Below, one piece after another: positions 8,366 to 16,798 of a stretch of DNA of 43,467 nt. Numbering within the stretch: the first letter of the stretch is position 1; each line of letters starts with the position of its first letter. Source of the stretch: Paenibacillaceae bacterium (lineage in GTDB: Bacteria > Bacillota > Bacilli > Paenibacillales > NBRC-103111); the NCBI GenBank assembly GCA_029256185.1, contig JAQSYI010000059.1, positions 1 through 43,467 on the forward strand. Reading direction: 5' to 3'. Position numbers and translations under genes: made by a program. The notes below the pieces were generated by a model that had not been told where the DNA came from, ran no database searches, and was given only the letters and a program-made list of their open reading frames with translations.

Positions 8366-9190
8366 ATGGATCAGGAAAAGCGCAAGATTATTGTAGCTGA
8401 AATTGAGCAATGGCGCAGGAGCAAGCTGCTGCCGGAGCATTATTGTGATTTTCTGCTGAATCTCTATATGGATGAGAGGCAGGAGAAGCCCAAGACCTTA
8501 CTCGGCGTTTCTTCCAGCTCCGTCAGCAACAGCAATCCCAAGGCTTGGATAGCGATTTTCGGAATTATTGGAATAATTTCCTTTCTTGCTCTTCATTTTA
8601 CATCTTTTGCGTTTTGGATGCAAATCGGAGTTGCCGCGGGACTTATCTCTATTCTGTTCATGCTGGGGGCCGCGCAGAGAAGCAAGCGCCCCGTCTTGTC
8701 CTGCATGTGCTTTGGCGTCGGGTCTGTTCTGCTGCTGCTCTCGGGCTTATATTTGTTAAACGAAAGAGAGATGACCGGCACACCGCTAATTTTCTTTGTG
8801 GCGTTGTCCAGCATGGTCTGGATTACGACGGGGATTGCCGCCCGTTTCCCCGTGTTCCATCTGGCGGGCTGGCTGGTGCTGTTCTTGATTTATGCCGTTG
8901 TTTTGCGGCACAATATAGGGGATATTGACTGGATCGGTCTGGAGCTGAGCTGGGTGCCCATCAGTCTGGTGCTGATGTGGCTGGGATGGCTGTTCCATCA
9001 CCGAAGCAAGCAGATTGCGGCAGTGCTGCTTGCGGCCGGGGTGATCGGCTGGTTTGGGGCTGAGATATACGGCCTTGCCCTGACAGAACTGAATCCCGGG
9101 CTGCTCCAGCTTCTGCTTGGAGGAAAGCTGGCGGTTTGCTGCGGTTTTCTGTTTGGCTTGCGAAAAAAATGGATAGAGTGGGTTATGTGA
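8366..9190 (+). CDS. Multi-pass membrane protein, function unknown
   Basis: I do not recognise the family with certainty. A cytoplasmic N-terminal segment of about 60 residues (EKRKIIVAEIEQWRRSKLLP and following) is followed by roughly eight hydrophobic stretches, the first at IAIFGIIGIISFLALHF. The layout resembles DUF2157-type membrane proteins, only by impression. The ATG at 8366 is chosen because GAGGTGGA (8351-8358) precedes it at good distance and a TATAAT lies at 8320; this gives 274 residues. A further 27 codons are open upstream to 8285. The stop codon directly abuts the trmK start, so the two are probably co-transcribed. Confidence 0.75.
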   Translation: MDQEKRKIIVAEIEQWRRSKLLPEHYCDFLLNLYMDERQEKPKTLLGVSSSSVSNSNPKAWIAIFGIIGIISFLALHFTSFAFWMQIGVAAGLISILFMLGAAQRSKRPVLSCMCFGVGSVLLLLSGLYLLNEREMTGTPLIFFVALSSMVWITTGIAARFPVFHLAGWLVLFLIYAVVLRHNIGDIDWIGLELSWVPISLVLMWLGWLFHHRSKQIAAVLLAAGVIGWFGAEIYGLALTELNPGLLQLLLGGKLAVCCGFLFGLRKKWIEWVM

Positions 9191-10018
9191 ATGATACAAT
9201 TATCGAAGCGTCTCCGCCTGATTGCGGAGAAGGTGGAGCAGGGAAGCCGGCTGGCCGATATCGGGTCTGATCATGCCTTGCTTCCCGCGTTTTTGGCCCA
9301 GCAGGGTCGTCTTGCGTCCGGTGTGGCGGGCGAGGTTAATCCGGGACCGCTCGCTGCGGCCCGCAAGCAGATTGCCGATGCAGGCCTGGGGCGGCTTATA
9401 TCGGTCCGCGGCGGCAACGGGCTGGAGGTTATTGCCCCGGGTGAGGTGGATGTCATCACTGTCGCTGGAATGGGCGGGGCCTTGATCGCCGAAATTCTGG
9501 AGGCCGGACGCCGTACAGGCAAGCTTGCGGGAGTCGCCAGACTGATTCTGCAGCCCAATGTTGGAGAAGAGCTGGTCCGGCGCTGGCTTAGGAATACAGG
9601 GTGGATGCTGGCCGAAGAGACGATTGTGGAGGAGGACGGGAAGATTTACGAGATTTTGGTGGCTGTTTTGCCTGCAGCACAACAGCATTCATCCGCCGGT
9701 TCTTCCCTTGCCTCCCGGGGACAGGAGGGCGTCGGCTCTTCCGAAGACAGTCTCTACGAGGAGCGGGAGCTGGCCGGATTCGGGATCATAACTACGGAGG
9801 ATTGGCTGCGCTTCGGACCGTATCTGCTCAGGCAGGCGGACCCTGTCTTCGTGGAGAAGTGGCGCCGCGAGACGGGCAAGCTGGAACGGGTAGCCCAATC
9901 TCTCTCCCTGTCGGAGTTGGAGGAATCCAAGACAAAACGACAAGGCGTGCTTGACGAGATCAATCGCCTGAAGGAGCTGACCGCATGCTTGCAAAAGGAC
10001 AGACCGTTGTTTCAATAA
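9191..10018 (+). CDS. trmK: tRNA (adenine(22)-N(1))-methyltransferase TrmK
   Basis: SAM-dependent enzyme that methylates N1 of A22 in tRNA. Motif I reads LADIGSDHALLPAFL near residues 21-35. VITVAGMGG near residue 90 and LILQPNVGEELVRRWL follow as in YqfN/TrmK. The family's helical C-terminal coiled part is present (LERVAQSLSLSELEESKTKR). It is 275 residues, somewhat longer than B. subtilis TrmK, with an extra low-complexity insert around QQHSSAGSSLASRGQEG. It starts 0 nt after the membrane protein stop and overlaps the next gene by 34 nt, the same yqfN-yqfO pairing as in B. subtilis. Confidence 0.93.
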   Translation: MIQLSKRLRLIAEKVEQGSRLADIGSDHALLPAFLAQQGRLASGVAGEVNPGPLAAARKQIADAGLGRLISVRGGNGLEVIAPGEVDVITVAGMGGALIAEILEAGRRTGKLAGVARLILQPNVGEELVRRWLRNTGWMLAEETIVEEDGKIYEILVAVLPAAQQHSSAGSSLASRGQEGVGSSEDSLYEERELAGFGIITTEDWLRFGPYLLRQADPVFVEKWRRETGKLERVAQSLSLSELEESKTKRQGVLDEINRLKELTACLQKDRPLFQ

Positions 10019-11100
10019 TGGAGGAACTGGCGCCCAAGCATTATGCCGTTCCCGATGACAAGATCGGGCTTCAGCTGGGCAGCCTGCGCAAGGAGATCCG
10101 CAAGGTGCTGGTGGCCCTGGACGTGACGGAGCAGGTGGTGGAAGAGGCGGTTGGAATCGGTGCGGATCTGATCATTGCCCATCATGCGATTATCTTCCGT
10201 CCGCTTTCTCATCTGCAGACGGATACGCCCGCAGGCAGGCTGTATGCCGAGCTGATCAAGCAAGATATTGCCGTGTACATCGCCCATACCAATCTGGATG
10301 TGGCGGACGGCGGCATCAATGATATGATGGCTCAGGCAATCGGGCTAAGCGGGCTGCAGTCCTTGGAGGATATTCATACGGAAAAGCTGAAGAAGCTGGT
10401 GGTGTTCGTCCCTGCAACCCATCATGAGCTGGTGCAGCAGGCGGTATTCACAGCCGGGGCAGGCTCAATCGGCCGCTACAGCAGCTGTTCCTTCAACATC
10501 GAAGGAACGGGCACCTTCCTGCCTCAGGAAGGCACGGATCCCTTCATCGGTCAAGTCGGGCAGCTTAGTAAGGTGCCGGAGATCAGGCTGGAGACGGTGG
10601 TGCCGGAAAGCTTGGAGAAGAGGGTGGTGGCTGCTATGCTGAAGGCCCATCCCTACGAAGAAGTGGCTTATGATCTGTATCCCATGGACCTGAAGGGCCG
10701 CACCTTCGGCCTGGGACGAGTAGGCAAGCTGGCGGAGGAGACGACACTGGCGCAGCTGGCCGACACGGTGAAGCTGGCTTATTCCGTCCCTTCACTGCGG
10801 GTGGTGGGAGAGCTCTCCCGGCCAGTCCGCAAGGTGGCCGTGCTGGGGGGCAGCGGCGGACGCTATGTACGGCATGCCCTGTTCGCCGGAGCGGATGTGC
10901 TGATTACCGGAGATGTTGACTATCATACGGCTCAGGACGCCTTGGCCGCGGGATTGGCGATCATTGATCCGGGGCATAACGTGGAGAAGATCATGAAGGC
11001 AGAGGTGGCGGAGTTCCTGAACCGGAAGCTCCGGGAAAAAAGGTGGGATACGGTGGCCGTGCCATCGGATGTAGATACCGAGGTATTCCGGTTCGTCTAG
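9985..11100 (+). CDS. yqfO: NIF3-family dinuclear metal-binding protein (YqfO type, GTP cyclohydrolase I type 2 homologue)
   Basis: Conserved Nif3-like protein with a two-metal site; the true cellular role is unsettled. The 371 residues correspond to the long YqfO form, which has a PII-like domain inserted in the middle (about 120-230 here, including the KAHPYEEVAYDLYPM segment). Metal ligands lie in LIIAHHAIIF, YIAHTNLDVADGG and the C-terminal DVDYHTAQDALAAGLAIID with GHNVEK. The start at 9985 has AAGGAG at 9970-9975, and lies inside the end of trmK. It closes the transcription unit before rnpB. Confidence 0.9.
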   Translation: MLAKGQTVVSIMEELAPKHYAVPDDKIGLQLGSLRKEIRKVLVALDVTEQVVEEAVGIGADLIIAHHAIIFRPLSHLQTDTPAGRLYAELIKQDIAVYIAHTNLDVADGGINDMMAQAIGLSGLQSLEDIHTEKLKKLVVFVPATHHELVQQAVFTAGAGSIGRYSSCSFNIEGTGTFLPQEGTDPFIGQVGQLSKVPEIRLETVVPESLEKRVVAAMLKAHPYEEVAYDLYPMDLKGRTFGLGRVGKLAEETTLAQLADTVKLAYSVPSLRVVGELSRPVRKVAVLGGSGGRYVRHALFAGADVLITGDVDYHTAQDALAAGLAIIDPGHNVEKIMKAEVAEFLNRKLREKRWDTVAVPSDVDTEVFRFV

Positions 11101-11173
11101 GGAGCGGGGAACGCATAAGGGGACGGTTGCCGGACCCGGCGCAGCTTGTGCCAAAACTTCCAGAGGATCAGGG

Positions 11174-11202
11174 TTGTGTTTGTTCCATGCAGGCTGTATA
11201 CT
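11174..11202 (+). promoter_or_regulatory. Sigma-A promoter of rnpB
   Basis: TTGTGT at 11174-11179 and TATACT at 11197-11202 are separated by exactly 17 nt. The predicted start falls about 7-12 nt further on, next to the first base of helix P1 at 11214. Confidence 0.6.
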
Positions 11203-11213
11203 ACATGATGCAC

Positions 11214-11678
11214 GGAAAGTTTGACAGACAATCGCCGGCAGTTTCCTAAGGTGTGTTTTCGACACGCCCTAAGCTGCGGGAGGAAAGTCCGGGCTCCACA
11301 GGGCAGGATGCTGGATAACGTCCAGTCAGCGCGAGTTGAAGGATAGTGCCACAGAAACGGACCGCCGATGGCACCGCTGCTCAGGCAGCGGGGAAGTTGA
11401 CAACCTTGCGGTTGCCAAAGCACAGGCAAGGGTGGAACCGTGGTGTAAGAGACCACGAGGGGCTATGGTGACATAGCGCCTGGTAAACCCCATCTGGAGC
11501 AAGACCTAGAGGAACGCAGGAGCTTCGCGCTCCAGCCTTAGCCCGAGGCGCGTTCGGGTTGGTCGCTTGAGCCATGCAGCAATGTATGGCCTAGATAGAT
11601 GATTGTCGCCTCAAGGGTGGGAGGGTAGCCCCGTTCGCACCACCGGAGGCACAGAACCCGGCTTACGGCAAACTTTCC
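11214..11678 (+). ncRNA. rnpB: RNase P RNA, A-type architecture
   Basis: Catalytic RNA that trims the 5' ends of tRNA precursors. Helix P1 is formed by GGAAAGTTTG (11214-11223) and CAAACTTTCC (11669-11678). The universal core is clear: GAGGAAAGTCCGGGCTCC, GTGCCACAGAAACGGACCGC, GGTAAACCCC with GGAGCAAGACC, GGCCTAGATAGATGATTGTC and ACAGAACCCGGCTTA. These blocks, including the CCGGGCTCC form of P4 and the ACCGCCGATGG block, match the ancestral A type, not the B type of B. subtilis. The length of about 465 nt exceeds the 401 nt of B. subtilis. Its own promoter and terminator flank it. Confidence 0.95.
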
Positions 11679-11695
11679 TATCGCTTCAAACAAAG

Positions 11696-11731
11696 ACCCG
11701 CAAGGCTCGTTCTGAGCCTTGCGGGTTTTTT
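11696..11731 (+). terminator. Rho-independent terminator of rnpB
   Basis: A perfect 13-bp stem (ACCCGCAAGGCTC with GAGCCTTGCGGGT), a 5-nt GTTCT loop and a T run. It lies 17 nt after helix P1 closes. Confidence 0.93.
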
Positions 11732-11754
11732 GCGCAGTTTTGGCCCATAACCCC

Positions 11755-11818
11755 AAGTTTTGTTCTGTCAAAGCCCAAGATATGACTCTGGCTCTGCTTT
11801 TTCTCTACGTGTTATAGT
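11755..11818 (+). promoter_or_regulatory. Probable regulator-dependent promoter of the two-component operon
   Basis: AAGTTTTGTTCTGTCA at 11755-11770 is followed by CAAGATATGAC, and a TATAGT at 11813-11818 serves as -10 with no good -35. The same block occurs at 15220-15282 before the sugar-binding protein gene, with 25 of 35 identical bases and the -10 at nearly the same distance (58 versus 57 bases). A weak -35 plus a conserved upstream element suggests activation by the AraC-type regulator encoded in this operon, so the operon would be autoregulated. Confidence 0.55.
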
Positions 11819-11944
11819 GGGCTGGCGCACTCTGGATATCATGTGGGGCACCTTTTGTTTTCATGTTCGTGCACAAGGGCATAGTATGAGGGAATTTTAC
11901 TGTGGTATCATGGAGAAATATTTTGTTCGAGGGTGGGTGGCGGC

Positions 11945-13741
11945 ATGCATCTTTGGCGGAGGCTGTTTCCGCAGACGTTAAAATACAGGCTTTTTTCGGC
12001 ATTTGCCGCGCTGCTGCTGCTTCCGCTGTGTGTGGCGGTGCTTTTCTTGTTCCGGCATTTCGAGTCTATCCGCCAGCAGGATATGATGGAGCGCATGTCC
12101 GAGCGCATGCAGCAGGTGAGCACGTCCCTGACGGATATGATGGCTTTTGCCTACAAGACACATATTATGCTGAATCAGGATGAAGGGCTGGTGCGGATAA
12201 TATTCCAACCCGATCTCTATGACCCGCTGGAACGGAAAAAGGTGGTGGAGAGCAAAATGTCCGGCATCAACAACAGCTTCTTCTTCCACCAGACGGAGCT
12301 TTATTTCAAGCTGATCGATTTGCAGGGGAATGTCTATACTTCCTATGCACCCATGGACAGGCTGATCAACTCCCAGGAGGAGTTTGCCGATTGGAAGGAG
12401 AGGCTGGAAGCGGGGCCTTATGCCTACCAGTGGGTATCCAATGACCTGAACGACGTCTACTATGGCCAGGACGGCAAGCTGCTCAGCCTGTACATTTTGC
12501 TTGACGATCCCCAGCGGGGAACCTACGGGCTGGCCCGGATCAGCATCCAGGTCCAGGAATGGCTCAACAGCACGCTGAAGAACAGCTTTACCAATCAGGA
12601 TCTGCTGATTATGAATGGAGACGGGGAGATTGTGACCCAAAGCGGGGAAAACGGGCTTAATCTGGCGCTGTTCCGGGACAGAGCGGCAAGCGAGGGCGCC
12701 AAGGGATACTACAAGGACGGCTCCCTCTCCCGTCTGGTCAACTACAACTATCTGGAAGAGCTGGACTGGTATGTGGTCAATCAGGCCTCGCTGGACGAGC
12801 TGCTGAAGGAGCTGTTGCGGCTGCGGCTGCTTTTTTTCACCATTCTGGGGATTCTGGTGCTGGTGTTCGTCTGGGTGACCTTCTTTCTGGCGTCGAGGAT
12901 GACCGAACCCTTGCGCCTTCTGCAGCAGGGGATGGAGGAGGCATCGGACAAGAAGCTTCGCGTGAAGATTCGCATCGGCTCCGGCGCAACCCGGGAGGTG
13001 TTGTCTCTTGGCAGCAGCTTCAACGCCATGATCGACAGCATCCTGGAGCTGATTCAGAAGCTGAAGCAGGAGGAACGGCAGAAGCAGGCGGTCCGCTTTC
13101 AGATGCTGCTCACCCAGATGAATCCCCACTTTCTCCTCAATACGCTGAATACGGTCAAGTGGATGGCCCGCAAGGAGAAGCAGGAGCCGATTGCGGGCAT
13201 CTGCACCTCCCTGGGGCTCATTCTCGAGGCCAGTCTGAATTCCGAGATCGAGCTTGTTGCCCTGGAACAGGAGATCAGGCTTCTTCGCTCCTACGAGTCT
13301 GTCCAGGCGTTCCGCTACCAGGAGCGGTTTAAGTTGAACTATGAACTGGACCCCGGTGTTTCCTATGCTCTGGTACCCAAGCTAAGCCTGCAGCCGCTGG
13401 TGGAGAATGCCATTGTCCATGGGCTCGATTCGTGCACGGGGGACGGCCTGATCCGGGTAAGTGCCTGGCCCAGCGGCAAGCGGCTTATTTTGGAGGTAGA
13501 AGATAACGGCATCGGAATGGAGAAGGCTGCGCTTAAGCCTGCAAGACGCAGCAGGCCGGGAATCGGGTTGAGCAATCTGAAGGAGCGCTTGCAGCTGCTG
13601 TTTCAAGGCGAGGCGGAGCTGGCTGTTGATTCGGGACCGGAAGGGACCTGCATTCGGATATCCCTTCCGCTGCTGGTTGCGACTCCTTATGACGGGAAGG
13701 GGGAGGACGGCCGTGTGGACGGTATTCTTGGTGGAGGATGA
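11945..13741 (+). CDS. Sensor histidine kinase, YesM/LytS-like (His_kinase family)
   Basis: Membrane sensor kinase of about 598 residues. Transmembrane helix 1 is near residues 13-36, an extracellular sensing region spans about 37-290, and helix 2 lies near 292-316. A HAMP linker (SRMTEPLRLLQQGMEEAS) follows. The His_kinase motif QMNPHFLLNTLNTVKWM carries the phosphoacceptor His395. A C-terminal HATPase domain has the N box LQPLVENAIVHG and G boxes EDNGIG and GIGLSNLKERL. The ATG at 11945 has a G-rich ribosome-binding region at 11931-11940; a GTG at 11933 is possible. The regulator gene overlaps it by 29 nt. The neighbouring sugar transporter suggests a carbohydrate signal (inference). Confidence 0.92.
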   Translation: MHLWRRLFPQTLKYRLFSAFAALLLLPLCVAVLFLFRHFESIRQQDMMERMSERMQQVSTSLTDMMAFAYKTHIMLNQDEGLVRIIFQPDLYDPLERKKVVESKMSGINNSFFFHQTELYFKLIDLQGNVYTSYAPMDRLINSQEEFADWKERLEAGPYAYQWVSNDLNDVYYGQDGKLLSLYILLDDPQRGTYGLARISIQVQEWLNSTLKNSFTNQDLLIMNGDGEIVTQSGENGLNLALFRDRAASEGAKGYYKDGSLSRLVNYNYLEELDWYVVNQASLDELLKELLRLRLLFFTILGILVLVFVWVTFFLASRMTEPLRLLQQGMEEASDKKLRVKIRIGSGATREVLSLGSSFNAMIDSILELIQKLKQEERQKQAVRFQMLLTQMNPHFLLNTLNTVKWMARKEKQEPIAGICTSLGLILEASLNSEIELVALEQEIRLLRSYESVQAFRYQERFKLNYELDPGVSYALVPKLSLQPLVENAIVHGLDSCTGDGLIRVSAWPSGKRLILEVEDNGIGMEKAALKPARRSRPGIGLSNLKERLQLLFQGEAELAVDSGPEGTCIRISLPLLVATPYDGKGEDGRVDGILGGG

Positions 13742-15221
13742 AGCTTATGTGCGGGAGGCGATCCGGGAGCTGGTGGATTGGGCCGGCCACGGCTTTACGG
13801 TGGCCGGGGAAGCAGGCAATGGGGTGGAGGCTCTGGAAGCCATTCTGGAGCTCAGGCCCGATGTGGTGATTGCCGATATTGTCATGCCCGGCATGGACGG
13901 AATCGAGCTGCTCCGGGAAACCCGCAAAGCGGGGATCGGCAGCCGGTTCATTATGCTGACCGCCATGAGCGATTTCGATTATGCCCGTGAGGCGCTGCAG
14001 TATGGGGCGTTTAATTATTTGCTGAAGCTGTCTCTTAGCGATGCAGTGCTTCTGGAGAACTTGGGCCGGATCAGACAGGAACTGGCCAGAGAGCTGCAGG
14101 CCCAAAGCCGGGTGCTCCAGCCGCTGTTTCAACGGGTTTGGGCGGATATGTGGGAGGGCAGGAGGCAGGAGGCGGTTGAGCTTGAGATGTTTGCCCAAGG
14201 GGGCGCTCCTTCCTATAGAAGACTCAGCCTGGCGCTTGTGGCCGGGTTCAGCGGCGCCGGCCCCGCCCAACCCGGAGAGCTGCTGGCAGCCCCGGAGGAA
14301 TTGGCCGCGCTGCAGGTTTTTTATGATATGGGAACAACCACAATCTTCTGTTGGAGCTTCCGGGATGAGGCTCCGGCTCTGGCAGAGGGAGGCAGGGAAA
14401 AGGCGGCCGTTGCCGGCAAGCCGTATGGAGGCTCCGCGGCGGAGCTGGCCCAACGCTGGAAGAAAGTCCTGGAACCGCTGGATCTTGCCTGGTACGGCCT
14501 TGGAAGGAGGGGAAGCACGGGGGGGACCAGCATGCAGCAGGCAGGAGCCATGCCCCCTGCGGCGGAGCAATCAGAAGCTCCCAGGCCCTTCCCCGAAGGA
14601 CGCGGCCTCAAGGAACTGGAGACGGAGATTGTCCGCGCCTTCGAAGAAAGGCAGGAAACCCGCTGCATGGACGCTGCGGCTTCTCTGTGGCGGGCGATGG
14701 AGGCCCTTCATCTGCCGCATATCCAGGTCAGACTTACCTCGTTGCGGCTGGTACGGACGCTTGTCATGCTATCCGGAGGCAAGGAGGATCATGCGTCCCT
14801 GTGGGAGGAGGACAGCCATGCCGCTTCGCTTGCGCACATCCTCCGCTTTATCCCGGAGCTGCTCCGTCAGATGTCGTTTTCCGGTTATGAAATGACGGAC
14901 CATCCGGAAGTAAACCAACTTATCAGGTATATGCGGGAGCATTACAGGGAGGAAATCCGGGTTGCCGATTTGGCAAGGCTCATATCCATGAATGTAGACT
15001 ATTTGAGCACAGTATTTGGCAAGAAAACAGGGCTGACCCCCATTGCCTACCTGCAGAACATCCGGGTGGAGCAGGCGAAGCAGCTGCTTTTGCGCTCGAA
15101 GCTGAGCATTGGCCAGATTGCCTCGGAAACAGGATTTGCCGATGACGTCTATTTTATCCGGCTGTTCAAACGGCTGACGGGGCTAACGCCCAGTGCCTTC
15201 CGCAAGCGGAACAGAACCTAA
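13713..15221 (+). CDS. AraC-type response regulator (YesN-like)
   Basis: Response regulator of about 502 residues with an N-terminal receiver domain and a C-terminal AraC helix-turn-helix. Acidic pocket residues are E8 and D9, the phosphoacceptor is D55 in VVIADIVMPGMDG, followed by FIMLTAMSD and the conserved Lys of YLLKLSL. A long central region of 280 residues has no motif I know. The AraC domain covers the last 100 residues (DLARLISMNVDYLSTVFGKK, IGQIASETGFADDVYFIRLF). The start is GTG at 13713, 6 nt after GGAGG (13702-13706); open reading upstream to 13626 has no such support. It overlaps the kinase gene, so both are co-translated. It probably controls the transporter genes downstream. 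Confidence 0.92.
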   Translation: MWTVFLVEDEAYVREAIRELVDWAGHGFTVAGEAGNGVEALEAILELRPDVVIADIVMPGMDGIELLRETRKAGIGSRFIMLTAMSDFDYAREALQYGAFNYLLKLSLSDAVLLENLGRIRQELARELQAQSRVLQPLFQRVWADMWEGRRQEAVELEMFAQGGAPSYRRLSLALVAGFSGAGPAQPGELLAAPEELAALQVFYDMGTTTIFCWSFRDEAPALAEGGREKAAVAGKPYGGSAAELAQRWKKVLEPLDLAWYGLGRRGSTGGTSMQQAGAMPPAAEQSEAPRPFPEGRGLKELETEIVRAFEERQETRCMDAAASLWRAMEALHLPHIQVRLTSLRLVRTLVMLSGGKEDHASLWEEDSHAASLAHILRFIPELLRQMSFSGYEMTDHPEVNQLIRYMREHYREEIRVADLARLISMNVDYLSTVFGKKTGLTPIAYLQNIRVEQAKQLLLRSKLSIGQIASETGFADDVYFIRLFKRLTGLTPSAFRKRNRT

Positions 15222-15282
15222 GTTTTGTCCTGTTATCTCACAAGAATGGACACTTATACGCTCAGTCCCTGCTTGGTATAGT
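15220..15282 (+). promoter_or_regulatory. Probable regulator-dependent promoter of the sugar transporter operon
   Basis: AAGTTTTGTCCTGTTA at 15220-15235, overlapping the regulator stop codon, followed by CAAGAATGGAC and a TATAGT -10 at 15277-15282. The hexamer 17 nt upstream (TTATAC, 15254-15259) is a poor -35. Architecture is shared with 11755-11818. The leader to the ATG at 15330 is about 40 nt. Confidence 0.6.
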
Positions 15283-15329
15283 AAAGGTGCAGCGTAAGCA
15301 GCTCAAAATTATACAGGGAGGTTGAAATA

Positions 15330-16706
15330 ATGGCAGTAGACAGACAACCGCAGAAGTTTAGGAAGCTGACGGCGGCAGGATTATCCGCTTTTCTGGGAAT
15401 ATCGCTTGCTCTGGCAGGCTGCGGAGGAAGCGGAGACGGCAATGGAGCATCGTCTGCACAGCCTTCGGGCGCAGCATCCTCAAGCGCGGCTCCGCAAGTG
15501 TCCAAGGACCCGGTCAAGCTGGTGATGTGGGGCGGAGTTCCGCCGGAGAACGGTCCCCAGGAGGCGGTGGACAACTGGAATAAGCTGCATCCCGACATTC
15601 AGGTGGAATATATGCGTTTTGTCAACGACAGTGCGGGAAATCTGAAGCTGGACACCGCGCTTATCTCCAGCCAGCCGGTGGATATGTACATGAGCTATGA
15701 CTTCGCTCTGTACGAGAAGCGGATCAAGGCCGGGAATGCTCTGGATCTGAGCAAGTTCGCCGATTACAACGTTGATGAGAAGATGGGAGAGGGCGCTGCC
15801 TTCTGGAAGGTGGACGGCAAATACTACGGCGTGCCCACCAAGAAAGGCCTCTCCTTCGTCTGGCTGAACAAGGATATGCTGGATGCCAAGGGGCTGCCTG
15901 TGCCTACCGACTGGACTGTAGACGATTTGCGGGATTACGCGGCCAAGCTGAAGGGGGATAAGGTGTACGGCTTTGCCCAGTCCGATTATTATTTCCAGAT
16001 CCCCATCAACGGCTCCATCATGAAGCAGAGCCCGCTGCTGGTGAAGCAAGACGGCACCTCCGCTTTTGATAATCCTTATACAATCAAGACCCTTCAAGTC
16101 TATGGGGATATGATGTTCAAGGACAAGAGTATGATGCCCCATACAGAGCAAATCACGTCCAAACCGGCGCTGGACCAGATGTTCGTCAAGGGGGAGACGG
16201 CCATGCTGTTCTCCACGGAGCAGATCTTCCGCACAACCAATAACACCAAGGATTATCCCCGCACCTTCAAGGTCGCGGCCGCCCCTGCGCCTAAGGTGGC
16301 CAAGGAGCAGACGGACTTCATTCAGACAGGGGGGCTGGGAGACGTGCTGACGATCAATCCCCGCTCCAAGCACCAGGAGGCAGCGTGGAAATTCGTCAAA
16401 TGGTATGCCGATGAGGGGATGCTGCCTTTGGCAGCCGGGGGAAGGGTGCCCGCCTCCTCCAGTTTCAATGTAGACGTTGCGATGAATCTGATGTTCAAGG
16501 GTGTGGAGAGCACGTATGACCTGGAGTCCGTCAAGCGGGTTATGTTCGGCGCTATGCCGCTTGGTATGACCCAGTTGGACAAGAAGACCGGCACAACCCA
16601 GCAAGCCACCTATGACAAAGCCTTCACCGGCAAGCTGACGCCGGAGGAAGCAGCCAAGGAGTTGGCCCGGATTCATAATGAGGATTTGAAGGCTGTTTCC
16701 AAATAA
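15330..16706 (+). CDS. ABC transporter sugar-binding lipoprotein (family 1 extracellular solute-binding protein)
   Basis: Lipid-anchored receptor that captures a sugar or oligosaccharide outside the cell and passes it to the permeases. It is 458 residues with a signal peptide ending in lipobox LALAGC (lipidated Cys31) and a Gly/Ser/Ala-rich linker. The mature part (VKLVMWGGVPPENGPQEAVDNW) is typical of CUT1-type binding proteins. The ATG at 15330 has GGGAGG at 15317-15322. The gene follows the two-component system, and a hairpin separates it from the permease genes. The substrate cannot be told from sequence. Confidence 0.92.
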   Translation: MAVDRQPQKFRKLTAAGLSAFLGISLALAGCGGSGDGNGASSAQPSGAASSSAAPQVSKDPVKLVMWGGVPPENGPQEAVDNWNKLHPDIQVEYMRFVNDSAGNLKLDTALISSQPVDMYMSYDFALYEKRIKAGNALDLSKFADYNVDEKMGEGAAFWKVDGKYYGVPTKKGLSFVWLNKDMLDAKGLPVPTDWTVDDLRDYAAKLKGDKVYGFAQSDYYFQIPINGSIMKQSPLLVKQDGTSAFDNPYTIKTLQVYGDMMFKDKSMMPHTEQITSKPALDQMFVKGETAMLFSTEQIFRTTNNTKDYPRTFKVAAAPAPKVAKEQTDFIQTGGLGDVLTINPRSKHQEAAWKFVKWYADEGMLPLAAGGRVPASSSFNVDVAMNLMFKGVESTYDLESVKRVMFGAMPLGMTQLDKKTGTTQQATYDKAFTGKLTPEEAAKELARIHNEDLKAVSK

Positions 16707-16721
16707 GCATTCCATTCATAG

Positions 16722-16764
16722 AGGAGAAGCCAGAGGCTGTCCGCTCCAAGCTTCTCCTTTGTTT
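16722..16764 (+). terminator. Leaky terminator-like hairpin between binding protein and permease genes
   Basis: AGGAGAAGC (16722-16730) pairs with GCTTCTCCT (16750-16758) across a 19-nt loop, followed by TTGTTTTG. A partial terminator here would make more binding protein than permease, as is common in such operons. Confidence 0.5.
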
Positions 16765-16798
16765 TGCCCATAATATTAGAGAAAGGCGGCGAAATGCC

